Positions 35,521 through 47,731 of a DNA stretch of 64,000 nt are shown one piece after another. The notes beneath the pieces are model-generated. The model was not told the origin of the DNA and searched no databases. It saw only the letters and a list, made by a program, of their open reading frames with translations. The stretch comes from Halichondria panicea (lineage: Eukaryota; Porifera; Demospongiae; Suberitida; Halichondriidae). The position numbers and the translations under genes are program-made. The stretch covers positions 5,185,963 through 5,249,962 of the forward strand of contig NC_087382.1 of the NCBI RefSeq assembly GCF_963675165.1. The letters run 5' to 3'. Within the stretch, counting starts at the first letter, position 1, and each line of letters begins with the position of its first letter.

Positions 35521-36425
35521 CGTTATAGTTGTTGACGGTACATGTAGACTCTACATCTAATCATCTAAATAAACAAAAAGTGAGAACCGCGAGTATATAT
35601 ACTATTTTTTGCGTCAATTTATAAAAGCACAATGAGTACTTTTTATAGCTAGCTATAAAGCTAGATCTAGCTTGATTAACTCTATGAATATCATTAACTT
35701 TTAATTACAGTGTTCTGCAACACTATACATACCAAGCAAACTCTTCTTCCTTGGAAGTCCATCCACATGCAGTATCTAACCTTCAAAAGAAATTGATTGT
35801 TAAGCAACAGAAAATTTATAATTTATGACCTCATCAATAATGGGATATTGGGAAATGAGAACCTCCTATAATATCCTGGGGGTGAAACACAATACTGCAT
35901 AAGGCCTCAAACAAGTAAAAGTGTTTCCTGGGGTTTGGCGGGGGGCAACACAGATGGTTTAAGAATAGGCCCCGCCTCCCAATGTAAAGCCAAGGAAAAA
36001 TCACGTGCCTGGACTCTTGTTTCTAATCCCTCTCTTCCTTAAAACCTTAATCTCTGGATTAACTAGCCCCCCTCACAACAGACGACTACAGACCAGCCCA
36101 CCCCCTCCGAGAGTCAACCGTCATCCAGTAGAGTTACTCACACAGAAGCTGCAATGAAGTGTGAACTGTAAATAATTATAGCTTTTTAAAATAACTCATT
36201 TTTGGGGTGTTGTCTAAATAAATAAGTTACACCCAGCTTTGCAAAAGGCACTAATCTTGTTGAAATCAAATTTTGCACTCTCAGCATAACCATACTGAAC
36301 TGACCATCACCTTATGGTCTCATCAATTTACAAAAACCATGTGATATGAGAAATCTAAATTGCCTGGCCTTGCCATAAATAATGCTGGTTCATGAAAAAA
36401 TAAAGATATACAATGCGTGCATGAT
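35521..36425. other. Intergenic or 3' intronic stretch, no exon identified
   Basis: The minus-strand gene above ends in a donor-like GTAAGT at 36433, so a small last exon may lie here, but none could be fixed. Confidence 0.35.
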
Positions 36426-36433
36426 CTACTTAC

Positions 36434-38663
36434 GAGTACATCTAAAAATGGATGGCCAAAATCTTTCGAAGTAATGTCCTTCCTCAGGATTTTGGTGATG
36501 ATCAACAAGTTTAATGGCATTCTCGTAGAAACGTTTAGGCCTTGAGAGAATTCTTGAGCGACTAACAGAAAATACAGCTCCGTACAAGCCCCTGGCATTT
36601 TGAGGATGAGAAACACCAAACAACGATTTCCAAAATTCTCCAACTGTCATATTATTACATTTGTTCAGATTAACCAACCATTTACCATAGTGATTTATTC
36701 TTCCCCAGGTATCAATACTACTCTTCATTTGAGCAAAAAATCCGTCATGTTGTGCCATATTCACAAACTCTTCCTGCATTCAGATGAACTCCAACGTACA
36801 TGAGTCTTGATTTCTCCTTGAAAGAATAAAGTGGTATCAGCTAGATGATCATAGTTGGTAATGATGTGGTAGAGAAATGTATGGCTTTCTCTTCCAACGT
36901 TTTGCAAGTTATCCCACGTACTAAATTTAATTATCGTGTTTTGACTGACAGTTTGACTACCTTTGTGGATAAACGTGGCAATGATCAGCATAGGGGTAGA
37001 GCCATGACAAATCCTCATTGTAATGAGAAACTACTATCTCGTAGTCCTTCCAGTTGATTACGCGTCTATCGGGTGCTTTCATCGAATTCACAAGGCTTGC
37101 ATTTGAATAAGTTTCTTCAGGAGTTCCAAATAGTATATAGTCGGCAATTTCCACGCCTTGCATGAGAGAATGGTCTTGATTGCTAACTTCGTATTTCCAT
37201 CCTCCAAATCGACCTCGAGAAAAAATGGACTTTGATTCTAGCCATGGTTGAATAGTGTTCAAATATTGGTCACGCTTCAGAAACGGTACAGGGTAGCCAT
37301 GTTCTAGACGCTTGTGGTAAGCGGACAACATTTCATAACCACCAATAAATCCATACTTTTTTAATGCTTCTATGGTCTGTTGAAGTAAAGAACCTGCTTC
37401 CCAGATTGATGGATATTTGACGTGTTTTGGTTCAGCTACTTCACACATTAGTGACCATACTTTACCGGGAGATGGCACGTTGTCGTCAGCGTAGTTTGAG
37501 AACACGGTCACTCGATAAAATGTACTGTCTACATCAGGAAAATAGATCCATGACTTATTGGCCAGGAGAGGGGGAGGTTGTCCTTTCAGTCCAATTCCGA
37601 TCACATGGGTGTGACTGTAGACAAACTTTTGTGAAAGTTCTTTCATTTTATGCACTTGTGAATCACTGTCTGTGACCATACTGAGCATGTCGTCAAGAGG
37701 TGCTGTGGATATTAGATGATCGTATTTCAGAGAATAGGTCAGGATCAGTTTTAACTATATAAATAGTTTTTTTTTCTGAATTAATGGACGACACTGTGTG
37801 ACCAAATCGGAACCACTGTTGAGGTATCAGTTTTGAAATACTCTCCCATATCTGTCCAGTTCCACCGAATGATGGAAATTCAAATATTTGATTTGGTCCC
37901 CAGCGAGTCGAGTCTTTGGCATCTTTGATATTCCCTTGATTCCAGTTCTTAATCTTCAGTTTTATGTCATCAACATGTGGAACAGCGACTCGTTCTCCTA
38001 CCCAATCAGAGTTCATTTCTTTTGGATCAACTGTCCACACTTTGCGATTGTACTTCTCATGAATACTTCACTTAATCCTTCTCCAAAATTCTTGAGCAGC
38101 CATTCATCAAAGTTTTGTGGTTTGGCCAAAATCGGATGAGCTTGGATCTTTTCCAGTCCCTTCAAACTCTCCTGTTGCTCTTCCTTATCAAAAACTTGAA
38201 TATTATGCTGCACAGGATATGGAATAAACGATCTGTTCCCACTCGATCCCATCATGTAAGCAAATGAGGCACGAGAACGATGGTTCCAACCTTTAACTGC
38301 TTTTTTCAAAAGTCTATCAAAGTAAGAGTAATGGGAGAAAACTACATGACCTCCATTATCCCATAAGAAGCCTTTGTCATCTCGATAGGAGCTAGCTAGT
38401 CCTCCTGCTTTCTGTTCTTTCTCTAAAATCAAAACTTCAATCAATCCATTTTCTCTGAACAAGTTTTCAAACAGTCTATACGCAGCTCCAAGTCCTGTTG
38501 GTCCAGCTCCAATGATTACTATACGTTGTTTACTTCTCAACTTTGGCAAAGGACCACGGAAAAATTTTTTATCATCTTGTGGTTGTTCCGTTAATTGACG
38601 TATTACAGCTGCAGAATGTAATGAAAGCTTTCTCAGTGCATATAATAATATAGTACTGTTCAT
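36434..38663 (-). pseudogene. UGM-like flavoprotein fused to DUF3431 (four frameshifts)
   Basis: ATG at 38663. The N-terminal part has the dinucleotide-binding motif VIIGAGPTGLGAAYRL (residues about 51-66), GGLASSY, a GGHVVFSHY segment and FIPYPVQ. This matches UDP-galactopyranose-mutase/amine-oxidase-like FAD enzymes. The middle (WTVDPKEMNSDWVGERV, then APLDDML in another frame) continues this fold to about 37070. The C-terminal part has the DUF3431 signature: VVSHYNEDLSWL, HKG, NVGRESHTFLYHI, then FSVSRSRILSRP and PEEGHYFERFWPSIF. Frame changes occur near 38030, 37720, 36965 and 36785, with the same protein continuing across each. The body is intronless but ends in a GTAAGT donor at 36433. 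The lack of introns could reflect transfer or retrocopying. It is a recent pseudogene or carries assembly indels. Confidence 0.75.
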
Positions 38664-38890
38664 GGCAATGGTTGGCCTTTTCGAATTCTTCTCATGTCAT
38701 CAGCGTATTATTCCATGCATGACACCATTCAAATTACACATGTACACAGCAGAAAAATAAAACCAATTTAGGTGACACATTTTCATAGATAGATTTGTTT
38801 GCGATTTCACTGTTTAGCTTAAATCCTGCTCAAGTTGTGAAATTATTCATAGCAAGTAGTTTTAATGAGATTCATTGCATTTTCCAATTA

Positions 38891-39109
38891 TCGTATAGCG
38901 CAAAATTTTCGAGGAACTTATATTTTCGTGGAATAGTCATTTCGTTGCACAATGTTCGTGGAAATGACTGCTTACCGGACCACGCCTTTAATCTTTGTTA
39001 TATCAGGTAATTCAAACAATTTTTCGTGGACTTTATTTTCGTCTGTAGGATTGCTTACCCACAAAATCAGCAAAAATTAAGCCCCTCGAAAATTTTGCGC
39101 TATACGGTA
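38891..39109. mobile_element. Palindromic CGTATAGCGCAAAATTTTCG element
   Basis: Inverted ends TCGTATAGCGCAAAATTTTC and AAAATTTTGCGCTATACGGTA. The copy at 40328-40570 is the same element in reverse orientation. Confidence 0.8.
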
Positions 39110-39257
39110 TTTGCGAGCACACATTTTTGTGCAGAAATTAAATACTTGCCATGCATACACCTTTAGATTATAATTATAGCACATGCATGCAATAAATTAG
39201 TGTTATGTCGCCGGTTCATGCGTTTAGTGAACAACAGAACTGCACAAGAAGCTAGTA

Positions 39258-39420
39258 GATGAGAGCTAGTCTCATGAATTAGTCACATGAATCAGCCGCC
39301 ATTCCATGGTAGAGTCCATCTGAGCACTTTGGTCCATGCAGAGGTCATTGCACAATGGAATTTTAATTGTCATTACGTCATTGTTAAAACCAGAAGAATT
39401 CAATTTCCAACGCATGCAAA
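39258..39420. mobile_element. Half-copy of the MULE-like 468-bp element
   Basis: Contains CATGAATCAGCCGCCATTCC, then CATCTGAGCACTTTGGTCCATG and a diverged inner part. It resembles the left end of 7439-7906. The right terminal repeat is missing. Confidence 0.55.
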
Positions 39421-40327
39421 GGTCAATCGCAAACGCTTGACTAGCTGGTATGAATTTTTGTTTAGCTTAGCCAGTATCCAGATAGTGGCACAGTTTGCCA
39501 TCTGAACTGTGCCATATGGCAGATAATGGCACAGTGTTTCCTTTGATCTCAGAGGTCAAAATGCAACAATTCCATAATTATAATACATGGTTGCTATGGT
39601 AGTGATGCAACATGCCATATACAGAGCACTGGATTGCTTTGATCTGCCCACTCACTGGGCAACAAAAATACTAGGCGCAGGGCCCCTAGGTGGAGTTTCA
39701 GAACAAAGATGAGGCCAAAACCACACTTCAAAGTATGAACAAAGGCTATATGATGCAATACAACATAATGCTATAATTAAGAGTGGGTGAGAGTGGATGA
39801 GTGTAATTGTAAACAGAGCTACAATAACATTCCATAACACAAACCATGGTAACTAAACAACCATAGTAATTAAAACACATAACTAATAAATCATCACGTG
39901 CACTGCTTCCGCTACCAATCCCTCTTCCTCTTCTACTTATATGGTTGAACTGACGTAGGGAATTGGAATTGACGTAGTAGCGTAGCCTCAGTTGCACACC
40001 CACAACCTCGAGCCTACTACATGCATGTGTGTACCTCAGGACCGCTGTGTAATCCACGCATTCCGATCGCGAGTTGTTCTTTCTATAATAATATACTATC
40101 TACTCTATAAGCATCTATCTTGTGGTTTCAAAAAATACAATAAAAGGTCAAAGGTTGTAATTAAATCTGGGATCTTGGTTTTCGAGGCGTTATAGTGCCA
40201 TTTATCTCTTCTAAATGCTACTGCAGGGGTTAATTTAGCTGCGTTCCTATGCAGGTAGGGGTTGGTAGATTATATGAGCGAGACATACCTTTAATTTACA
40301 CATTTGGGGTATAATATGTAACCTTAT
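39421..40327. other. Intergenic, no gene seen
   Basis: Has a GTGGCACAGT/ACTGTGCCA small inverted motif cluster at 39484-39535 and otherwise no supported exon. Confidence 0.4.
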
Positions 40328-40570
40328 ACCGTATAGCGCGAAATTTCGAGGGGCTTAATTTTCGCAGATTTCGTGGGTTAGCAATCCTACACGAAAATTA
40401 AGTCCACAAAAATTGTTCTTTGATTATAATTATCTGCTATAACGTGCAAAGATTAAAGGCGTGGCTTCCGGTAAGCAGTCATTCCGCGAACATTGTGCAA
40501 CGAAATGCTTAAATTTAGAGGCCAATCCACGAAATATATAAGTGCCTCGAACATTTTGCGCTATATGGTA
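40328..40570. mobile_element. Palindromic CCGTATAGCGCGAAATTTCG element
   Basis: Reverse-oriented relative of 38891-39109 with slightly longer arms. Confidence 0.8.
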
Positions 40571-41860
40571 TGGTATAACCTCCCAATAAAGGACATCTCC
40601 GAATAGCGGAAAAACCTCCTGCACCAATTTGTTCGTTATTTCAGAGGTTCCACTGTAGTTTCGAAGTGCCCCCTAGACATTTAAACTGTTTCCAACAAGG
40701 TCTCTCTCTGCATGCTTTGAGATTTTCCGCTCATGCATGAGCACAATAATTACATGTATATCAATCACCTTTTCTTCCAAGTCTGAATACGCCACTGTTC
40801 ATCAAGTTGGGGCGAATCGAACATCTCCAAATTGACATCAGCCCTACCAAACTAATAAAAAGAATTATCACTCTCCGTTTCCGTCTCACATCTGTCAACC
40901 ACATTGTCTTGTTCATACAATTAAATAGCCTATCCTGAACGAGTAAATACAATCAAGGGCGTATAAAGAGAAGAGGGCATGCAACTCGCAATGTTGGCCA
41001 CTAACTTGCAAAAACAGACCTATAAACGTAAGTAGCGCTCTCCTGGATTCGAGGCTAAGGCCGCTCTCGAGGATAATTACGTTTTTTCTCGTCTGCTGCG
41101 CATGTGTCAATTGTAACACTAATCAGTATGCGAACGAAACCAAGATAGGCATGAATCACACATGATAGAGTTTTCTGTATCGTCATCTATCCTTCGAACA
41201 CGTTAATTCTCTAGGAAGGAGGCCAAGTTTCTCACAGTCACTTCACAGTCAGTGATTTTAGGGTGGCTTCCTGAAGCTCAATTGCAGTGAGAAAGGCACC
41301 CACAACAACCTTCCACCCTTTGTAACTCGTTTCTTTTAGCGGACAAATATATGATCTTGGTATCTAGCTCTTTGTAAGAAGAACTAATTCAGTATCAGCC
41401 ATTATACCATCCACTCATTTATAACTCCAGCACACTCTGCATTCGATAATCTCACCCAAAAAAGCATGTGAACAAGTAAAAAAACATTTACAATGTGAAA
41501 AGTGGCCAGGGGAAACACCAAAAAGCGTAGAAACAAGAAATCCGGCGAGAACATAACTCCAATCCATTACAACGTCATGAACCGTCATGTACATGCAGCT
41601 ATATAGTGTTAATAGATACATCACATAATTAGCATCACAATTGACTAATTGTAATTACATGTATATAGATCTAGAAGATACAACAATGGTACGGATCGTC
41701 ACCCACCCTCTGCACGCCCAGCTAGTGGGTTGTTTTTCATGACTGACACTTGTAGCTTAGTGATTCAATGTTTATAGTTAGAAAAAAACACACTTGAAAA
41801 CAAGAATCAATGTCAGACACACAATATTCATTTATTACACGTTCACCAAACTAGCTATAG
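40571..41860. other. Intergenic, with a pogo-like MITE relic
   Basis: 40575-40656 ends in GAGGTTCCACTG next to TA, the right end of a pogo/Tigger-like MITE. No gene is seen beyond it. Confidence 0.45.
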
Positions 41861-41908
41861 TCTAGTCACTATGTGTGTTCATCAGCCATTGCTGCATGTG
41901 TGCTTCTG

Positions 41909-42420
41909 ACGAGTTTTATGTAGGCTACATAAATGGGGTCGACTTTGTCAGCGAGGAAAGAGTCTCTGAGGTGAATGCGTTGCTTGTCTCCCCTGGATTT
42001 GATATAGGGATGCATGGTTCCGGGGTCCACGACTACCACGATGCCAGTGACCAGCTGTTGCTCTTCCAATAGTGCCTTGGTGATGACAGGCACAATGTCC
42101 AGTGCTTCTCTCTCCTCTCCCGACAGCTCATGATCAGCATGTATGTGAATGTGTATTCATTTGGTATATATCATGAGCTGTCGGGAGAGGAGAGAGAAGC
42201 ACTTATATACGCAGTCAATTTAACGTCTGTACAGTATCTATTTTTGTACAAATTAAAGTTGTTCACATTTCCCATAAGCTTAAGTTTATATTTTTGCACA
42301 CATGCATGCATGCACTATATATAAATGTTTACGTAACGTTTCGTTGATGTGTAAGTTAGCTCACCTTCCAACAACATTGTGAGTGCGGACAGAAGATTCA
42401 ATATCACTCGGTTTGTAGCA
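41909..42420 (-). pseudogene. DIP2 3' end relic
   Basis: A decayed copy of the last two exons of the DIP2 gene at 57.2 kb. It reads PVITKALLEEQQLVTGIV and then, with lesions, SRGDKQRIHLRDSFLADKVD. The stop codon is lost (AYIKLV). The penultimate-exon splice region (CACCTTCCAACAACATT) recurs near 42361. Between them 42101-42133 is repeated in inverted orientation at 42171-42203. The source gene is 15 kb away on the same strand. Confidence 0.8.
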
Positions 42421-42447
42421 GCTGCCATAATTAATATGCTTTATATA

Positions 42448-42640
42448 GACAATGGTTTCCTCGCTGTTCCAAGGTTATGAAGTTGACTAAGAACACAAAG
42501 TACATTGGTTACTCGAAACTTCTATGTTTCCATTCTAGACCTCCACCAGGAATAGTTAAAAATAATGGCTATAATATTATGTCATTCACCTTATTTTTGA
42601 CAACACTCTGCTACAATTTTTACCAATAATATTCGTATTC
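42448..42640 (+). pseudogene. Fragment of the beta-helix gene TM region
   Basis: Plus-strand sequence reads QWFPRCSKVMKLTKNTKYIG, matching the fourth/fifth TM loop of copies A and B, and near 42612 YNFYQ matches the last TM segment. It lies directly beside the DIP2 relic. Confidence 0.7.
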
Positions 42641-43011
42641 AAGAATTACTCAAGAAGAACAATACATGGCTAAAAATAGAGAAAGAAAATACTGTGCTAA
42701 TAAATTAATTATGGCATATTGTACTGTGGTCAATTTTAGATCTGTATATGGCATACAAAGGCAGTTGGGGTTAGCCCTGGCCCAGAGTGCATCATGATAT
42801 GGCTAGTTGTGGGTTCAGCTGACCTAATTAAATTTAATTAAGGTCATTATTATATTGTTTGGATGCACAACCAAAAGTACCGAGATTACGCCCACGTCTG
42901 AAGTTACGTCCACCATACACTATAGATCTATAGTACCGTATAAGTAAACAACAATTGAACGAGACAAAGTGCAAACAACAATTATAATTATAGTGCAGCA
43001 TAATAAAGTTA
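42641..43011. other. 3' flank of the death-domain gene
   Basis: AT-rich; no exon seen. Probably contains the 3'UTR of the gene ending at 43012. Confidence 0.4.
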
Positions 43012-44941
43012 CTAAACAGGCTGTTCTTTAACGAGTCTACAAATGTCCCTGACAACTTCTAAGTCGCTGTGGATCTTAATGCACCCTCTCAGCAGGTATC
43101 GATAAGTGTCTTTGCGATTGGGCTCCCCACGGCCACAGTTGATCTCCTGCCATTTCAGAAGCATCTGATATCCTTTTGTGTGAGCGACGGTGAATCGAAT
43201 GTCGGTTTCAATGTTCTCCAAGTGTACTCTTGTCAGTCCAAGATAGTCGGCATACGTGGACCAGCTGTGCAGGTGCTGGGAGATGGGCAGTAGATGATCG
43301 TGGGAGCACGGCCTGTCCAGTTCTTGAATAGAGATTCCAACTTTTCTTGCCATGTTGTCGATTTGGACATCTGTACCTACATGTATAGAACAAAAACTTA
43401 TAACACGTCCACTGACTACATAAATGAAGGTAGTATATCGAAAGACATGCCAATACAGTACAATCAATCTGCTATAGCTATCAATTAAGGCTTACAGTCA
43501 ATGGCCGATGGTTGCATTGGCGTACTCAACCAGACAGTGTGACTTGGCTTGAGATCCCCATCTAGATCAAAATCTTCAGAACAGCGCCACAGTTTTGTCG
43601 ATACATGCATATCAGCAAAATGGCGTTTGCCTTGTTGTGTTGCTCCTTCGTGTGGGCAGAAGATGCTAATGACTGGCTTGTCGTTGTTGTAGTGAAGTGC
43701 ATCAGAAGCAGCATCTACACCTTCAAGGACACTGGATCTAACTAGAGGACACACGTTCGGAAGCACACGTGGTCGGGCTTTGACATGGACTTCAATACAA
43801 GAGAACGAATCAATGAGAGTGACTGAACCAGGTTCTTTAGGCAGTCGAAATTTGACACAGTTCCTGGCAAGAAGAACTGGCTCTCCAGAAGGAAGACACA
43901 CTTGCCACCCACACTTCTTCATTAGGAACACCACCAAACAACAGAAGACCCCACATCGAATACAGCCACTGACGAATCGGATCAGAAGAGGATCAGCTGA
44001 GGAAGTGAATACACGATGGTGCTCTAACTCAGAGGGTGGAACAGATCTGAGGAGACTGGGCATGAGAAACTCCACTTGAGAGAAGGAGCAATCAATTTGA
44101 CCAAGTAGTGGGATGGTGATAGGGGCTATTATCAGAAGCTCCATCATGATTGCTATCATATCGGCAGGTGTGAAGATGCCATCTTCGTAATGCTTCTGGA
44201 ACTCTTTCGATTCGAGCATATCAATAGTGACAATGCCTCGATCACTGAACTTTAGCCATTTCGCAGCCTTGGCAGAAGTAGAATGAGGGCATGTAACATC
44301 CCTCAGGGAGACAGCATATTCAGTGAGCTCACTGACCTTGTCTAGTGGGACTTGAGGATCCACAAACACAGTGTCGGGCAGGATGTGTGGGTAGTAGTGG
44401 ACAATGCACATGTCATTGAAGTAATCGAGCGCAGCATCCAATGCAGATGGATCAAATCCAAGCTGTTGAGCCAAAGCGATGCACTCACTCTTACTAAGTA
44501 TACCTCTTTTCATGATATCGCAGAGCTTTTGTAGAGCTAATTCCAAGATGAACCACCACAGGGGAACTTTGAGGTCGAAAGTAGGTGAGTTTTCCACTGC
44601 TTTTCGAATTTCTTTGGCAACCTCTTGTGCATTTTTGTCACGACTGCAAGCATTGACGGCAAATATCACATGTTTCAATGGCAGATTGCTGTAGATGACT
44701 TCTTGTTTCAGTTCAAGAGGCAAAGCATCAAGCAAAGCTTGGTTTTTCTCGTCAATAACTTCTTGATCTTTGATTTCGTCGAAGAAAGTGCCCACAAAGA
44801 TGGGGCGTGGTGTGTGCCCATCCTTCTTGCAGGAGAGAAAGGATCGCAGTAAACTCATGTTGGTTTCCAGATACGAGAGGTGAGATTGATATGTGTCTGT
44901 GTATACATTTTTCCCAGGATATTGTACAAACAGAATAAAAT
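43012..44941 (-). CDS. ROCO/COR-like protein with C-terminal death domain (3' exons)
   Basis: Two exons: 43496-44941 (acceptor TTATAG, donor GTAAGC) and 43012-43376 (acceptor TGTAG, stop TAG). Phases agree (1 and 1). The large exon begins inside a Roc-like GTPase region (FILFVQYPGK, then PRPIFVGTFFDEI where Roc domains have the THxD-type guanine motif) and passes into a COR-like helical/winged region (PLWWFILELALQKLC, SECIALAQQLGFD, VFVDPQVPLDKVSEL). The last exon has a death-domain-like fold: LPISQHLHSWSTYADYLGL, MLLKWQEINCG, then YLLRGCIKIHSDLEVVRDIC. Such proteins are common in sponges and cnidarians as candidate innate-immune or apoptotic signalling switches. The P-loop half of Roc is not seen upstream. 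The frame entering the large exon is phase 1, which fits the exon at 48630-48768. Confidence 0.75.
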
Positions 44942-45640
44942 CTATAACACGAATGTACAGCATATTTCTGTTCCTCTTACTTCATCCAGTGATGAGCAAT
45001 AGCACTGTATTCTACAGCAACATGTGTTATTACTTCCTATAATATATGGTAGCAGTTATGAGTCCTCTAAAGTTGGTCTATAACATTATTCTAGCACAAC
45101 AACACTATTCTTCTGTTCTCCCTTCTATATACAGTAGACTCTCGCTATTCCGGCTCCCTGAAGTACGGCCACCTAGATATACTGGCCATTTGGCTTGGCA
45201 CGGAATGCTAGCTATATGTTTACTGCACAAAACTCACCCTGAAGTACGGCCACTCACTATTCCGGTTACCGGCCAGTGCTGGCTGTCCCAAACAAGGTTT
45301 TCAATGTAATTTTATACGTGTATTACGGCCGGATATGACGTTTTAGGTGTGGTTTAGCAAATAAATTGAATTATGATTCATTATCCTACATTATCCTGTA
45401 GCAGCCAAAAGAGCATAATAACTGCTGATGAGCAAGAGTTTGAAGTAGACAAAACAATAAACGCCCATTTCGAATAAGCGCCCATCTACAGATGCTGCTA
45501 GGAAATAAACGCCCGGGTGTTTAATCAAGTAAATACGGTACATGATTTTCTAAGCAAGTACATGATTTTCTAAGTTGGATAGAACACTTCCTATAGCCAA
45601 TAAGATTGCAGTATTTATGGCAAACATGATCTAAATGTAT
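44942..45640. other. Intron or intergenic, with a pogo-like MITE end
   Basis: CAGTAGACTCTCGCTATTCC at 45134, next to TA, looks like a pogo/Tigger-like left end, with CCGGCC-rich inverted motifs up to about 45290. No exon for a P-loop is seen. Confidence 0.45.
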
Positions 45641-45690
45641 ATAGTTATAAGACATCTAAGAAACTGCCGGGTAGCCTGATTTAGAAGCAA
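45641..45690. repeat. Direct repeat flanking the TTAA element, left
   Basis: About 50 bp including AAACTGCCGGGTAGCCTGAT, repeated at 47732-47784 just outside the other end of the 1.94-kb element. Confidence 0.8.
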
Positions 45691-45724
45691 AAGGACATAT
45701 ATAATGTATATATAGTGTCCTTAA

Positions 45725-47664
45725 AGGGAAGGTACCATGAAAAAATAAAGTTTTATTTTTTTGCCTTAAAATGTTCTTTGTGGGGTATAAAATAGCCCTG
45801 AGACAAAAAAATATTTTTCTGAAAATTAACTTTTCAGAGAAACAGGACTGTAGAAACACAATTTCTGGCTTAAAATTTTGCTTCCTGTTGTGGTCAAATG
45901 TGGGCGCGGTCAAACGTGACGTCAGAGTAGGCATTTGTGCTGCATGTAAAATGTATTCTGTGTGTGTTGAGTGTGTTGCAGCTGGTTGCTCCTTTACATC
46001 TAGCAGTCATACAGTTCTCTCAGTTGAAATATGAGTGGGAAAAACAAGTCCTATTTACCAGAGCTCACTGAAAAGCAACAGAATCCTGTTTCTGTGTACA
46101 GTGAAAACTCACAGATATGACCTCCCTTGCTGCTCAGTTTGGGATCCAAAAGAGGAAGAAGCTGAAATCTGAGGTCTGGAGCCATTCTAACTGTTTTCTA
46201 TAAGGCAGTTATTCAGAAATAAACTGCCATATTGTCCTGTAAAAAGAGAGGCCCTGAGATCAGAGTCATGGAATGGAGAGATAGCCCTATAGAGAAGTGC
46301 CCGGTCGGCCACTGTATACGGAAAAGCGAGAACGGAGACAGGTTAATAGCTTCTGTTTTTGTTCAATCATGTATAATTATAATACCTCGCTGCAGTTGAT
46401 ACTTGATGCTTTACAAGAGACAACCTCTCTATACCGTGACTCCTGCATGTAGACCCGGCATGCAACTGAGACTCCTGATCAGACTACATATGCATGCAGT
46501 ACCTCTCTTCCTATTTTCATGTTGGAAACAACTTCAGCAAGGGTCTCATTGTCATGCAAAGACCAGTGAAACTAAAACTTGACGTGTTAATAATGTAAAG
46601 ATTACCGATAGTAACTCAAACCCCATCTAAATTATAAATTATAACTACCAAGGATGTCGATATTTAGTGTGAAGTGCTTGGACTCATGCATGGTGACTCT
46701 CCCCCTGTTGTTAAATCCCATACAACCTAATTTTGAGCCCAGCATCTTCTTCTCCTAAACGTTTGTCGCGACATTGACAAAAACGTAACTTTTAAATTGT
46801 CTCAAGAGTAATACACGTAATACAGGTTGAGTCAATAATCCTGCATGTAAAGAAGAAGGAAATTTGTTACGAATCGCAGCTATACTGCATGCACAGCTTG
46901 GTAGAACAACTCGTATAATTATATGTCTTCCAAGCCAGCCCCAGCACAACCGACTAGTTAAGAAAGTTATACCTTTCGCACTGATAAACTTACTGGTGTA
47001 TACTTCATTCTCATCTGCCTCACCATATCTGTGTTTGTGGGCAGTGTACGCCATCTGTAGCACCCACATATCAAGGATCAAATCCATCACACTGATTCTC
47101 TATTGGTATATACATTTCTACACAACGTACTACCGCATGCATTCACACCTGACACACTCAATTGCATGACTGTATACTTATACATATAGACCTAGTCTAT
47201 ATACTAATTAGTCAATTAACATTTCCTATCCTGCCTTCATTGTCACCATCATCATCACCACTCGAACTAGCATGGGAAGGCTTTCTCGCTCATACAGATA
47301 TGGCTCCACAGCGCTTGTTTTATCTTCACTGCAGCTTTTTTCATGCTCAACAGATGAGAAGGAGTAGGAAAAACTCAACTGGCTTGAAAATCATAGCTAA
47401 AATCACATGTGTCTGTCAGTCAGACTCATGCAGCCACCAGTATGCATCAATTCAATGTTTACTAGTACCTACTCTGACGTCACGTTTGACCGCGCCCACA
47501 TTTGACCTCAACAGGAAGTAAAATTTTAAGCCTTTCTTAACAATCCTGTTCCTCAGAAACTTTAATTTAAAAAAAAATTTTTTTGCATCAAGGTTATTTT
47601 ATATCTCACAAAGAACATTTTAAGGCAAAAAAATAATACTTTATTTTTTCATGGTACCTTCCCT
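45725..47664. mobile_element. TTAA-flanked TIR element, 1.94 kb
   Basis: About 200-bp terminal inverted repeats start AGGGAAGGTACCATGAAAAA (left to 45932, right from 47468), with TTAA on both outer sides (45721-45724, 47665-47668). TTAA duplication is typical of piggyBac-type transposition. The interior lacks a recognisable DDE transposase and carries a decayed P2X7-C-terminal-like gene. Arms differ by scattered changes, so it is not very young. Confidence 0.8.
46780..47440 (-). pseudogene. Decayed P2X7 C-terminal-domain-like gene inside the TTAA element
   Basis: Minus-strand pieces read SEDKTSAVEPYLYE near 47300, then DMWVLQMAYTAHKHRYGE near 47060, then RLCWGWLGRH and RVVLPSCACS with AIRNKFPS near 46860-46945. 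The WGWLG...RVVLPSC..IR..FP pattern is characteristic of the zinc-binding cytoplasmic (ballast) domain of P2X7 receptors and of many P2X7-like proteins in invertebrates that lack the channel. EPYLYEP-type acidic starts are also usual there. Frame changes and a missing terminus mark it as decayed. Confidence 0.55.
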
Positions 47665-47731
47665 TTAATAGAGAGGCATCCTCTAGTGTCCTGCACGGGA
47701 GGGTCCGTTATGGGAGGTTGCACTGCATGTA

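Noticed and set aside
46872..46960. 40-nt GTAAGT...CTAG intron inside the P2X7-like relic
   Set aside because: The ends look right, but removing it does not bring the two halves into the same frame.
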